From the NCBI GenBank assembly GCA_028752905.1, contig JAQNBH010000007.1, positions 46,203,145 to 46,267,144 on the forward strand: DNA of 64,000 bases, written 5' to 3'. The notes beneath the pieces are model-generated. The model searched no databases. It had not been told where the DNA came from and saw only the letters and a list, made by a program, of their open reading frames with translations. This DNA comes from Cladorhizidae sp. MBARI D1340-BT2 (lineage: Eukaryota; Porifera; Demospongiae; Poecilosclerida; Cladorhizidae). This document shows, piece after piece, positions 45,801 through 59,800 of the stretch. The position numbers and the translations under genes are program-made. Numbering within the stretch: position 1 is the first letter of the stretch; each line of letters begins with the position of its first letter.

Positions 45801-48800
45801 GTAGGTGTGTGTGTGCACATGTGGGAGTTGCTCTATGTGTAGGTGTGTGTGTGCACATGTGGGAGTTGCTCTATGTGTAGGTGTGTGTGTGCACATGTGG
45901 GAGTTGCTCTATGTGTAGGTGTGTGTGTGCACATGTGGGAGTTGCTCTATGTGTAGGTGTGTGTGTGCACATGTGGGAGTTGCTCTATGTGTAGGTGTGT
46001 GTGTGCACATGTGGGAGTTGCTCTATGTGTAGGTGTGTGTGTGCACATGTGGGAGTTGCTCTATGTGTAGGTGTGTGTGTGCACATGTGGGAGTTGCTCT
46101 ATGTGTAGGTGTGTGTGTGCACATGTGGGAGTTGCTCTATGTGTAGGTGTGTGTGTGCACATGTGGGAGTTGCTCTATGTGTAGGTGTGTGTGTGCACAT
46201 GTGGGAGTTGCTCTATGTGTAGGTGTGTGTGTGCACATGTGGGAGTTGCTCTATGTGTAGGTGTGTGTGTGCACATGTGGGAGTTGCTCTATGTGTAGGT
46301 GTGTGTGTGCACATGTGGGAGTTGCTCTATGTGTAGGTGTGTGTGTGCACATGTGGGAGTTGCTCTATGTGTAGGTGTGTGTGTGCACATGTGGGAGTTG
46401 CTCTATGTGTAGGTGTGTGTGTGCACATGTGGGAGTTGCTCTATGTGTAGGTGTGTGTGTGCACATGTGGGAGTTGCTCTATGTGTAGGTGTGTGTGTGC
46501 ACATGTGGGAGTTGCTCTATGTGTAGGTGTGTGTGTGCACATGTGGGAGTTGCTCTATGTGTAGGTGTGTGTGTGCACATGTGGGAGTTGCTCTATGTGT
46601 AGGTGTGTGTGTGCACATGTGGGAGTTGCTCTATGTGTAGGTGTGTGTGTGCACATGTGGGAGTTGCTCTATGTGTAGGTGTGTGTGTGCACATGTGGGA
46701 GTTGCTCTATGTGTAGGTGTGTGTGTGCACATGTGGGAGTTGCTCTATGTGTAGGTGTGTGTGTGCACATGTGGGAGTTGCTCTATGTGTAGGTGTGTGT
46801 GTGCACATGTGGGAGTTGCTCTATGTGTAGGTGTGTGTGTGCACATGTGGGAGTTGCTCTATGTGTAGGTGTGTGTGTGCACATGTGGGAGTTGCTCTAT
46901 GTGTAGGTGTGTGTGTGCACATGTGGGAGTTGCTCTATGTGTAGGTGTGTGTGTGCACATGTGGGAGTTGCTCTATGTGTAGGTGTGTGTGTGCACATGT
47001 GGGAGTTGCTCTATGTGTAGGTGTGTGTGTGCACATGTGGGAGTTGCTCTATGTGTAGGTGTGTGTGTGCACATGTGGGAGTTGCTCTATGTGTAGGTGT
47101 GTGTGTGCACATGTGGGAGTTGCTCTATGTGTAGGTGTGTGTGTGCACATGTGGGAGTTGCTCTATGTGTAGGTGTGTGTGTGCACATGTGGGAGTTGCT
47201 CTATGTGTAGGTGTGTGTGTGCACATGTGGGAGTTGCTCTATGTGTAGGTGTGTGTGTGCACATGTGGGAGTTGCTCTATGTGTAGGTGTGTGTGTGCAC
47301 ATGTGGGAGTTGCTCTATGTGTAGGTGTGTGTGTGCACATGTGGGAGTTGCTCTATGTGTAGGTGTGTGTGTGCACATGTGGGAGTTGCTCTATGTGTAG
47401 GTGTGTGTGTGCACATGTGGGAGTTGCTCTATGTGTAGGTGTGTGTGTGCACATGTGGGAGTTGCTCTATGTGTAGGTGTGTGTGTGCACATGTGGGAGT
47501 TGCTCTATGTGTAGGTGTGTGTGTGCACATGTGGGAGTTGCTCTATGTGTAGGTGTGTGTGTGCACATGTGGGAGTTGCTCTATGTGTAGGTGTGTGTGT
47601 GCACATGTGGGAGTTGCTCTATGTGTAGGTGTGTGTGTGCACATGTGGGAGTTGCTCTATGTGTAGGTGTGTGTGTGCACATGTGGGAGTTGCTCTATGT
47701 GTAGGTGTGTGTGTGCACATGTGGGAGTTGCTCTATGTGTAGGTGTGTGTGTGCACATGTGGGAGTTGCTCTATGTGTAGGTGTGTGTGTGCACATGTGG
47801 GAGTTGCTCTATGTGTAGGTGTGTGTGTGCACATGTGGGAGTTGCTCTATGTGTAGGTGTGTGTGTGCACATGTGGGAGTTGCTCTATGTGTAGGTGTGT
47901 GTGTGCACATGTGGGAGTTGCTCTATGTGTAGGTGTGTGTGTGCACATGTGGGAGTTGCTCTATGTGTAGGTGTGTGTGTGCACATGTGGGAGTTGCTCT
48001 ATGTGTAGGTGTGTGTGTGCACATGTGGGAGTTGCTCTATGTGTAGGTGTGTGTGTGCACATGTGGGAGTTGCTCTATGTGTAGGTGTGTGTGTGCACAT
48101 GTGGGAGTTGCTCTATGTGTAGGTGTGTGTGTGCACATGTGGGAGTTGCTCTATGTGTAGGTGTGTGTGTGCACATGTGGGAGTTGCTCTATGTGTAGGT
48201 GTGTGTGTGCACATGTGGGAGTTGCTCTATGTGTAGGTGTGTGTGTGCACATGTGGGAGTTGCTCTATGTGTAGGTGTGTGTGTGCACATGTGGGAGTTG
48301 CTCTATGTGTAGGTGTGTGTGTGCACATGTGGGAGTTGCTCTATGTGTAGGTGTGTGTGTGCACATGTGGGAGTTGCTCTATGTGTAGGTGTGTGTGTGC
48401 ACATGTGGGAGTTGCTCTATGTGTAGGTGTGTGTGTGCACATGTGGGAGTTGCTCTATGTGTAGGTGTGTGTGTGCACATGTGGGAGTTGCTCTATGTGT
48501 AGGTGTGTGTGTGCACATGTGGGAGTTGCTCTATGTGTAGGTGTGTGTGTGCACATGTGGGAGTTGCTCTATGTGTAGGTGTGTGTGTGCACATGTGGGA
48601 GTTGCTCTATGTGTAGGTGTGTGTGTGCACATGTGGGAGTTGCTCTATGTGTAGGTGTGTGTGTGCACATGTGGGAGTTGCTCTATGTGTAGGTGTGTGT
48701 GTGCACATGTGGGAGTTGCTCTATGTGTAGGTGTGTGTGTGCACATGTGGGAGTTGCTCTATGTGTAGGTGTGTGTGTGCACATGTGGGAGTTGCTCTAT

Positions 48801-51262
48801 GTGTAGGTGTGTGTGTGCACATGTGGGAGTTGCTCTATGTGTAGGTGTGTGTGTGCACATGTGGGAGTTGCTCTATGTGTAGGTGTGTGTGTGCACATGT
48901 GGGAGTTGCTCTATGTGTAGGTGTGTGTGTGCACATGTGGGAGTTGCTCTATGTGTAGGTGTGTGTGTGCACATGTGGGAGTTGCTCTATGTGTAGGTGT
49001 GTGTGTGCACATGTGGGAGTTGCTCTATGTGTAGGTGTGTGTGTGCACATGTGGGAGTTGCTCTATGTGTAGGTGTGTGTGTGCACATGTGGGAGTTGCT
49101 CTATGTGTAGGTGTGTGTGTGCACATGTGGGAGTTGCTCTATGTGTAGGTGTGTGTGTGCACATGTGGGAGTTGCTCTATGTGTAGGTGTGTGTGTGCAC
49201 ATGTGGGAGTTGCTCTATGTGTAGGTGTGTGTGTGCACATGTGGGAGTTGCTCTATGTGTAGGTGTGTGTGTGCACATGTGGGAGTTGCTCTATGTGTAG
49301 GTGTGTGTGTGCACATGTGGGAGTTGCTCTATGTGTAGGTGTGTGTGTGCACATGTGGGAGTTGCTCTATGTGTAGGTGTGTGTGTGCACATGTGGGAGT
49401 TGCTCTATGTGTAGGTGTGTGTGTGCACATGTGGGAGTTGCTCTATGTGTAGGTGTGTGTGTGCACATGTGGGAGTTGCTCTATGTGTAGGTGTGTGTGT
49501 GCACATGTGGGAGTTGCTCTATGTGTAGGTGTGTGTGTGCACATGTGGGAGTTGCTCTATGTGTAGGTGTGTGTGTGCACATGTGGGAGTTGCTCTATGT
49601 GTAGGTGTGTGTGTGCACATGTGGGAGTTGCTCTATGTGTAGGTGTGTGTGTGCACATGTGGGAGTTGCTCTATGTGTAGGTGTGTGTGTGCACATGTGG
49701 GAGTTGCTCTATGTGTAGGTGTGTGTGTGCACATGTGGGAGTTGCTCTATGTGTAGGTGTGTGTGTGCACATGTGGGAGTTGCTCTATGTGTAGGTGTGT
49801 GTGTGCACATGTGGGAGTTGCTCTATGTGTAGGTGTGTGTGTGCACATGTGGGAGTTGCTCTATGTGTAGGTGTGTGTGTGCACATGTGGGAGTTGCTCT
49901 ATGTGTAGGTGTGTGTGTGCACATGTGGGAGTTGCTCTATGTGTAGGTGTGTGTGTGCACATGTGGGAGTTGCTCTATGTGTAGGTGTGTGTGTGCACAT
50001 GTGGGAGTTGCTCTATGTGTAGGTGTGTGTGTGCACATGTGGGAGTTGCTCTATGTGTAGGTGTGTGTGTGCACATGTGGGAGTTGCTCTATGTGTAGGT
50101 GTGTGTGTGCACATGTGGGAGTTGCTCTATGTGTAGGTGTGTGTGTGCACATGTGGGAGTTGCTCTATGTGTAGGTGTGTGTGTGCACATGTGGGAGTTG
50201 CTCTATGTGTAGGTGTGTGTGTGCACATGTGGGAGTTGCTCTATGTGTAGGTGTGTGTGTGCACATGTGGGAGTTGCTCTATGTGTAGGTGTGTGTGTGC
50301 ACATGTGGGAGTTGCTCTATGTGTAGGTGTGTGTGTGCACATGTGGGAGTTGCTCTATGTGTAGGTGTGTGTGTGCACATGTGGGAGTTGCTCTATGTGT
50401 AGGTGTGTGTGTGCACATGTGGGAGTTGCTCTATGTGTAGGTGTGTGTGTGCACATGTGGGAGTTGCTCTATGTGTAGGTGTGTGTGTGCACATGTGGGA
50501 GTTGCTCTATGTGTAGGTGTGTGTGTGCACATGTGGGAGTTGCTCTATGTGTAGGTGTGTGTGTGCACATGTGGGAGTTGCTCTATGTGTAGGTGTGTGT
50601 GTGCACATGTGGGAGTTGCTCTATGTGTAGGTGTGTGTGTGCACATGTGGGAGTTGCTCTATGTGTAGGTGTGTGTGTGCACATGTGGGAGTTGCTCTAT
50701 GTGTAGGTGTGTGTGTGCACATGTGGGAGTTGCTCTATGTGTAGGTGTGTGTGTGCACATGTGGGAGTTGCTCTATGTGTAGGTGTGTGTGTGCACATGT
50801 GGGAGTTGCTCTATGTGTAGGTGTGTGTGTGCACATGTGGGAGTTGCTCTATGTGTAGGTGTGTGTGTGCACATGTGGGAGTTGCTCTATGTGTAGGTGT
50901 GTGTGTGCACATGTGGGAGTTGCTCTATGTGTAGGTGTGTGTGTGCACATGTGGGAGTTGCTCTATGTGTAGGTGTGTGTGTGCACATGTGGGAGTTGCT
51001 CTATGTGTAGGTGTGTGTGTGCACATGTGGGAGTTGCTCTATGTGTAGGTGTGTGTGTGCACATGTGGGAGTTGCTCTATGTGTAGGTGTGTGTGTGCAC
51101 ATGTGGGAGTTGCTCTATGTGTAGGTGTGTGTGTGCACATGTGGGAGTTGCTCTATGTGTAGGTGTGTGTGTGCACATGTGGGAGTTGCTCTATGTGTAG
51201 GTGTGTGTGTGCACATGTGGGAGTTGCTCTATGTGTAGGTGTGTGTGTGCACATGTGGGAGT
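42841..51262. repeat. 38-bp array: long uniform tract (about 221 units)
   Basis: 8.4 kb show no visible variant. The tract ends at a 37-bp unit with GTGTGGTG in place of GTGTAGGTG near 51273. Confidence 0.85.
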
Positions 51263-53870
51263 TGCTCTATGTGTGGTGTGTGTGTGCACATGTGGGAGTT
51301 GCTCTATGTGTAGGTGTGTGTGTGCACATGTGGGAGTTGCTCTATGTGTAGGTGTGTGTGTGCACATGTGGGAGTTGCTCTATGTGTAGGTGTGTGTGTG
51401 CACATGTGGGAGTTGCTCTATGTGTAGGTGTGTGTGTGCACATGTGGGAGTTGCTCTATGTGTAGGTGTGTGTGTGCACATGTGGGAGTTGCTCTATGTG
51501 TAGGTGTGTGTGTGCACATGTGGGAGTTGCTCTATGTGTAGGTGTGTGTGTGCACATGTGGGAGTTGCTCTATGTGTAGGTGTGTGTGTGCACATGTGGG
51601 AGTTGCTCTATGTGTAGGTGTGTGTGTGCACATGTGGGAGTTGCTCTATGTGTAGGTGTGTGTGTGCACATGTGGGAGTTGCTCTATGTGTAGGTGTGTG
51701 TGTGCACATGTGGGAGTTGCTCTATGTGTAGGTGTGTGTGTGCACATGTGGGAGTTGCTCTATGTGTAGGTGTGTGTGTGCACATGTGGGAGTTGCTCTA
51801 TGTGTAGGTGTGTGTGTGCACATGTGGGAGTTGCTCTATGTGTAGGTGTGTGTGTGCACATGTGGGAGTTGCTCTATGTGTAGGTGTGTGTGTGCACATG
51901 TGGGAGTTGCTCTATGTGTAGGTGTGTGTGTGCACATGTGGGAGTTGCTCTATGTGTAGGTGTGTGTGTGCACATGTGGGAGTTGCTCTATGTGTAGGTG
52001 TGTGTGTGCACATGTGGGAGTTGCTCTATGTGTAGGTGTGTGTGTGCACATGTGGGAGTTGCTCTATGTGTAGGTGTGTGTGTGCACATGTGGGAGTTGC
52101 TCTATGTGTAGGTGTGTGTGTGCACATGTGGGAGTTGCTCTATGTGTAGGTGTGTGTGTGCACATGTGGGAGTTGCTCTATGTGTAGGTGTGTGTGTGCA
52201 CATGTGGGAGTTGCTCTATGTGTAGGTGTGTGTGTGCACATGTGGGAGTTGCTCTATGTGTAGGTGTGTGTGTGCACATGTGGGAGTTGCTCTATGTGTA
52301 GGTGTGTGTGTGCACATGTGGGAGTTGCTCTATGTGTAGGTGTGTGTGTGCACATGTGGGAGTTGCTCTATGTGTAGGTGTGTGTGTGCACATGTGGGAG
52401 TTGCTCTATGTGTAGGTGTGTGTGTGCACATGTGGGAGTTGCTCTATGTGTAGGTGTGTGTGTGCACATGTGGGAGTTGCTCTATGTGTAGGTGTGTGTG
52501 TGCACATGTGGGAGTTGCTCTATGTGTAGGTGTGTGTGTGCACATGTGGGAGTTGCTCTATGTGTAGGTGTGTGTGTGCACATGTGGGAGTTGCTCTATG
52601 TGTAGGTGTGTGTGTGCACATGTGGGAGTTGCTCTATGTGTAGGTGTGTGTGTGCACATGTGGGAGTTGCTCTATGTGTAGGTGTGTGTGTGCACATGTG
52701 GGAGTTGCTCTATGTGTAGGTGTGTGTGTGCACATGTGGGAGTTGCTCTATGTGTAGGTGTGTGTGTGCACATGTGGGAGTTGCTCTATGTGTAGGTGTG
52801 TGTGTGCACATGTGGGAGTTGCTCTATGTGTAGGTGTGTGTGTGCACATGTGGGAGTTGCTCTATGTGTAGGTGTGTGTGTGCACATGTGGGAGTTGCTC
52901 TATGTGTAGGTGTGTGTGTGCACATGTGGGAGTTGCTCTATGTGTAGGTGTGTGTGTGCACATGTGGGAGTTGCTCTATGTGTAGGTGTGTGTGTGCACA
53001 TGTGGGAGTTGCTCTATGTGTAGGTGTGTGTGTGCACATGTGGGAGTTGCTCTATGTGTAGGTGTGTGTGTGCACATGTGGGAGTTGAGTTGCTCTATGT
53101 GTAGGTGTGTGTGTGCACATGTGGGAGTTGCTCTATGTGTAGGTGTGTGTGTGCACATGTGGGAGTTGCTCTATGTGTAGGTGTGTGTGTGCACATGTGG
53201 GAGTTGCTCTATGTGTAGGTGTGTGTGTGCACATGTGGGAGTTGCTCTATGTGTAGGTGTGTGTGTGCACATGTGGGAGTTGCTCTATGTGTAGGTGTGT
53301 GTGTGCACATGTGGGAGTTGCTCTATGTGTAGGTGTGTGTGTGCACATGTGGGAGTTGCTCTATGTGTAGGTGTGTGTGTGCACATGTGGGAGTTGCTCT
53401 ATGTGTAGGTGTGTGTGTGCACATGTGGGAGTTGCTCTATGTGTAGGTGTGTGTGTGCACATGTGGGAGTTGCTCTATGTGTAGGTGTGTGTGTGCACAT
53501 GTGGGAGTTGCTCTATGTGTAGGTGTGTGTGTGCACATGTGGGAGTTGCTCTATGTGTAGGTGTGTGTGTGCACATGTGGGAGTTGCTCTATGTGTAGGT
53601 GTGTGTGTGCACATGTGGGAGTTGCTCTATGTGTAGGTGTGTGTGTGCACATGTGGGAGTTGCTCTATGTGTAGGTGTGTGTGTGCACATGTGGGAGTTG
53701 CTCTATGTGTAGGTGTGTGTGTGCACATGTGGGAGTTGCTCTATGTGTAGGTGTGTGTGTGCACATGTGGGAGTTGCTCTATGTGTAGGTGTGTGTGTGC
53801 ACATGTGGGAGTTGCTCTATGTGTAGGTGTGTGTGTGCACATGTGGGAGTTGCTCTATGTGTAGGTGTGT
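51263..53870. repeat. 38-bp array: nearly uniform tract
   Basis: Modal units are broken by the 37-bp unit at 51273 and by a 5-bp duplication (GAGTTGAGTTGC) near 53085-53096. Confidence 0.82.
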
Positions 53871-56800
53871 GTGTGTGCACATGTGGGAGTTGCTCTATGT
53901 GTAGGTGTGTGTGTGCACATGTGGGAGTTGCTCTATGTGTAGGTGTGTGTGTGCACATGTGGGAGTTGCTCTATGTGTAGGTGTGTGTGTGCACATGTGG
54001 GAGTTGCTCTATGTGTAGGTGTGTGTGCACATGTGGGAGTTGCTCTATGTGTAGGTGTGTGTGTGCACATGTGGGAGTTGCTCTATGTGTAGGTGTGTGT
54101 GTGCACATGTGGGAGTTGCTCTATGTGTAGGTGTGTGTGTGCACATGTGGGAGTTGCTCTATGTGTAGGTGTGTGTGTGTGCACATGTGGGAGTTGCTCT
54201 ATGTGTAGGTGTGTGTGTGTGCACATGTGGGAGTTGCTCTATGTGTAGGTGTGTGTGTGCACATGTGGGAGTTGCTCTATGTGTAGGTGTGTTGTGTGCA
54301 CATGTGGGAGTTGCTCTATGTGTAGGTGTTGTGTGTGTGTGCACATGTGGGAGTTGCTCTATGTGTAGGTGTGTGTGTGCACATGTGGGAGTTGCTCTAT
54401 GTGTAGGTGTGTGTGTGTGCACATGTGGGAGTTGCTCTATGTGTAGGTGTGTGTGTGTGCACATGTGGGAGTTGCTCTATGTGTAGGTGTGTGTGTGCAC
54501 ATGTGGAGTTGCTCTATGTGTAGGTGTGTGTGTGCACATGTGGGAGTTGCTCTATGTGTAGGTGTGTTGTGTGCACATGTGGGAGTTGCTCTATGTGTAG
54601 GTGTGTGTGTGCACATGTGGGAGTTGCTCTATGTGTAGGTGTGTGTGTGCACATGTGGGAGTTGCTCTATGTGTAGGTGTGTGTGTGCACATGTGGGAGT
54701 TGCTCTATGTGTAGGTGTGTGTGTGCACATGTGGGAGTTGCTCTATGTGTAGGTGTGTGTGTGCACATGTGGGAGTTGCTCTATGTGTAGGTGTGTGTGT
54801 GCACATGTGGGAGTTGCTCTATGTGTAGGTGTGTGTGTGCACATGTGGGAGTTGCTCTATGTGTAGGTGTGTGTGTGCACATGTGGGAGTTGCTCTATGT
54901 GTAGGTGTGTGTGTGCACATGTGGGAGTTGCTCTATGTGTAGGTGTGTGTGTGCACATGTGGGAGTTGCTCTATGTGTAGGTGTGTGTGTGCACATGTGG
55001 GAGTTGCTCTATGTGTAGGTGTGTGTGTGCACATGTGGGAGTTGCTCTATGTGTAGGTGTGTGTGTGCACATGTGGGAGTTGCTCTATGTGTAGGTGTGT
55101 GTGTGCACATGTGGGAGTTGCTCTATGTGTAGGTGTGTGTGTGCACATGTGGGAGTTGCTCTATGTGTAGGTGTGTGTGTGCACATGTGGGAGTTGCTCT
55201 ATGTGTAGGTGTGTGTGTGCACATGTGGGAGTTGCTCTATGTGTAGGTGTGTGTGTGCACATGTGGGAGTTGCTCTATGTGTAGGTGTGTGTGTGCACAT
55301 GTGGGAGTTGCTCTATGTGTAGGTGTGTGTGTGCACATGTGGGAGTTGCTCTATGTGTAGGTGTGTGTGTGCACATGTGGGAGTTGCTCTATGTGTAGGT
55401 GTGTGTGTGCACATGTGGGAGTTGCTCTATGTGTAGGTGTGTGTGTGCACATGTGGGAGTTGCTCTATGTGTAGGTGTGTGTGTGCACATGTGGGAGTTG
55501 CTCTATGTGTAGGTGTGTGTGTGCACATGTGGGAGTTGCTCTTGTGTGTGCACATGTGGAGTTGCTCTATGTGTAGGTGTGTGTGTGTGTGCACATGTGG
55601 GAGTTGCTCTATGTGTAGGTGTGTGTGTGCACATGTGGGAGTTGCTCTTGGGTGTGTGCACATGTGGGAGTTGCTCTATGTGTAGGTGTGTGTGTGCACA
55701 TGTAGGGAGTTGCTCTATGTGTAGGTGTGTGTGTGCACATGTGGGAGTTGCTCTATGTGTAGGTGTGTGTGTGTGCACATGTGGGAGTTGCTCTATGTGT
55801 AGGTGTGTGTGTGCACATGTGGGAGTTGCTCTATGTGTAGGTGTGTGTGTGCACATGTGGGAGTTGCTCTATGTGTAGGTGTGTGTGTGCACATGTGGGA
55901 GTTGCTCTATGTGTAGGTGTGTGTGTGCACATGTGGGAGTTGCTCTATGTGTAGGTGTGTGTGTGCACATGTGGGAGTTGCTCTATGTGTAGGTGTGTGT
56001 GTGCACATGTGGGAGTTGCTCTATGTGTAGGTGTGTGTGTGCACATGTGGGAGTTGCTCTATGTGTAGGTGTGTGTGTGCACATGTGGGAGTTGCTCTAT
56101 GTGTAGGTGTGTGTGTGTGTGCACATGTGGGAGTTGCTCTATGTGTAGGTGTGTGTGTGCACATGTGGGAGTTGCTCTATGTGTAGGTGTGTGTGTGCAC
56201 ATGTGGGAGTTGCTCTATGTGTAGGTGTGTGTGTGTGCACATGTGGGAGTTGCTCTATGTGTAGGTGTGTGTGTGTGCACATGTGGGAGTTGCTCTATGT
56301 GTAGGTGTGTGTGTGCACATGTGGGAGTTGCTCTATGTGTAGGTGTGTGTGTGCACATGTGGGAGTTGCTCTATGTGTAGGTGTGTGTGTGCACATGTGG
56401 GAGTTGCTCTATGTGTAGGTGTGTGTGTGTGCACATGTGGGAGTTGCTCTATGTGTAGGTGTGTGTGTGTGCACATGTGGGAGTTGCTCTATGTGTAGGT
56501 GTGTGTGTGCACATGTGGGAGTTGCTCTATGTGTAGGTGTGTGTGTGCACATGTGGGAGTTGCTCTATGTGTAGGTGTGTGTGTGCACATGTGGGAGTTG
56601 CTCTATGTGTAGGTGTGTGTGTGCACATGTGGGAGTTGCTCTATGTGTAGGTGTGTGTGTGCACATGTGGGAGTTGCTCTATGTGTAGGTGTGTGTGTGT
56701 GCACATGTGGGAGTTGCTCTATGTGTAGGTGTGTGTGTGTGCACATGTGGGAGTTGCTCTATGTGTAGGTGTGTGTGTGCACATGTGGGAGTTGCTCTAT

Positions 56801-59800
56801 GTGTAGGTGTGTGTGTGCACATGTGGGAGTTGCTCTATGTGTAGGTGTGTGTGTGTGCACATGTGGGAGTTGCTCTATGTGTAGGTGTGTGTGTGTGTAC
56901 ATGTGGGAGTTGCTCTATGTGTAGGTGTGTGTGTGCACATGTGGGAGTTGCTCTATGTGTAGGTGTGTGTGTGCACATGTGGGAGTTGCTCTATGTGTAG
57001 GTGTGTGTGTGTGCACATGTGGGAGTTGCTCTATGTGTAGGTGTGTGTGTGTCACATGTGGGAGTTGCTCTATGTGTAGGTGTGTGTGTGCACATGTGGG
57101 AGTTGCTCTATGTGTAGGTGTGTGTGTGCACATGTGGGAGTTGCTCTATGTGTAGGTGTGTGTGTGCACATGTGGAGTTGCTCTATGTGTAGGTGTGTGT
57201 GTGTGCACATGTGGGAGTTGCTCTATGTGTAGGTGTGAGTGTGCACATGTGGGAGTTGCTCTATGTGTAGGTGTGTGTGTGCACATGTGGGAGTTGCTCT
57301 ATGTGTAGGTGTGTGTGTGCACATGTGGGAGTTGCTCTATGTGTAGGTGTGTGTGTGCACATGTGGGAGTTGCTCTATGTGTAGGTGTGTGTGTGCACAT
57401 GTGGGAGTTGCTCTATGTGTAGGTGTGTGTGTGCACATGTGGGAGTTGCTCTATGTGTAGGTGTGTGTGTGCACATGTGGGAGTTGCTCTATGTGTAGGT
57501 GTGTGTGTGCACATGTGGGAGTTGCTCTATGTGTAGGTGTGTGTGTGCACATGTAGGAGTTGCTCTATGTGTAGGTGTGTGTGTGCACATGTGGGAGTTG
57601 CTCTATGTGTAGGTGTGTGTGTGCACATGTGGGAGTTGCTCTATGTGCAGGTGTGTGTGTGCACATGTGGGAGTTGCTCTATGTGTAGGTGTGTGTGTGC
57701 ACATGTGGGAGTTGCTCTATGTGTAGGTGTGTGTGTGCACATGTGGGAGTTGCTCTATGTGTAGGTGTGTGTGTGCACATGTGGGAGTTGCTCTATGTGT
57801 AGGTGTGTGTGTGCACATGTGGGAGTTGCTCTATGTGTAGGTGTGTGTGTGCACATGTGGGAGTTGCTCTATGTGTAGGTGTGTGTGTGCACATGTGGGA
57901 GTTGCTCTATGTGTAGGTGTGTGTGTGCACATGTGGGAGTTGCTCTATGTGTAGGTGTGTGTGTGCACATGTGGGAGTTGCTCTATGTGTAGGTGTGTGT
58001 GCACATGTGGGAGTTGCTCTATGTGTAGTGTGTGTGTGTGCACATGTGGGAGTTGCTCTATGTGTAGGTGTGTGTGTGCACATGTGGGAGTTGCTCTATG
58101 TGTAGGTGTGTGTGTGCACATGTGGGAGTTGCTCTATGTGTAGGTGTGTGTGTGCACATGTGGGAGTTGCTCTATGTGTAGGTGTGTGTGTGCACATGTG
58201 GGAGTTGCTCTATGTGTAGGTGTGTGTGTGCACATGTGGGAGTTGCTCTATGTGTAGGTGTGTGTGTGTGTGCACATGTGGGAGTTGCTCTATGTGTAGG
58301 TGTGTGTGTGTGCACATGTGGGAGTTGCTCTATGTGTAGGTGTGTGTGTGCACATGTGGGAGTTGCTCTATGTGTAGGTGTGTGTGTGCACATGTGGGAG
58401 TTGCTCTATGTGTAGGTGTGTGTGTGCACATGTGGGAGTTGCTCTATGTGTAGGTGTGTGTGTGCACATGTGGGAGTTGCTCTATGTGTAGGTGTGTGTG
58501 TGCACATGTGGGAGTTGCTCTATGTGTGTGTGTGTGTGCACATGTGGGAGTTGCTCTATGTGTAGGTGTGTGTGTGCACATGTGGAAGTTGCTCTATGTG
58601 TAGGTGTGTGTGTGCACATGTGGGAGTTGCTCTATGTGTAGGTGTGTGTGTGCACATGTGGGAGTTGCTCTATGTGTAGGTGTGTGTGTGCACATGTGGG
58701 AGTTGCTCTATGTGTAGGTGTGTGTGTGCACATGTGGGAGTTGCTCTATGTGTAGGTGTGTTGTGTGCACATGTGGGAGTTGCTCTATGTGTAGGTGTGT
58801 GTGTGTGCACATGTGGGAGTTGCTCTATGTGTAGGTGTGTGTGTGCACATGTGGGAGTTGCTCTATGTGTAGATGTGTGTGTGTGTGCACATGTGGGAGT
58901 TGCTCTATGTGTAGGTGTGTGTGTGTGCACATGTGGGAGTTGCTCTATGTGTAGGTGTGTGTGTGCACATGTGGGAGTTGCTCTATGTGTAGGTGTGTGT
59001 GTGCACATTTGGAGTTGCTCTATGTGTAGGTGTGTGTGTGCACATGTGGGAGTTGCTCTATGTGTAGGTGTGTGTGTGCACATGTGGAGTTGCTCTATGT
59101 GTAGGTGTGTGTGTGCACATGTGGGAGTTGCTCTATGTGTAGGTGTGTGTGTGCACATGTGGGAGTTGCTCTATGTGTAGGTGTGTGTGTGCACATGTGG
59201 GAGTTGCTCTATGTGTAGGTGTGTGTGTGCACATGTGGGAGTTGCTCTATGTGTAGGTGTGTGTGTGCACATGTGGGAGTTGCTCTATGTGTAGGTGTGT
59301 GTGTGCACATGTGGGAGTTGCTCTATGTGTAGGTGTGTGTGCACATGTGGGAGTTGCTCTATGTGTAGGTGTGTGTGTGCACATGTGGGAGTTGCTCTAT
59401 GTGTAGGTGTGTGTGTGCACATGTGGGAGTTGCTCTATGTGTAGGTGTGTGTGTGCACATGTGGGAGTTGCTCTATGTGTAGGTGTGTGTGTGCACATGT
59501 GGGAGTTGCTCTATGTGTAGGTGTGTGTGTGTGCACATGTGGGAGTTGCTCTATGTGTAGGTGTGTGTGTGCACATGTGGGAGTTGCTCTATGTGTAGGT
59601 GTGTGTGTGCACATGTGGGAGTTGCTCTATGTGTAGGTGTGTGTGTGCACATGTGGGAGTTGCTCTATGTGTAGGTGTGTGTGTGCACATGTGGGAGTTG
59701 CTCTATGTGTAGGTGTGTGTGTGCACATGTGGGAGTTGCTCTATGTGTAGGTGTGTGTGTGCACATGTGGGAGTTGCTCTATGTGTAGGTGTGTGTGTGC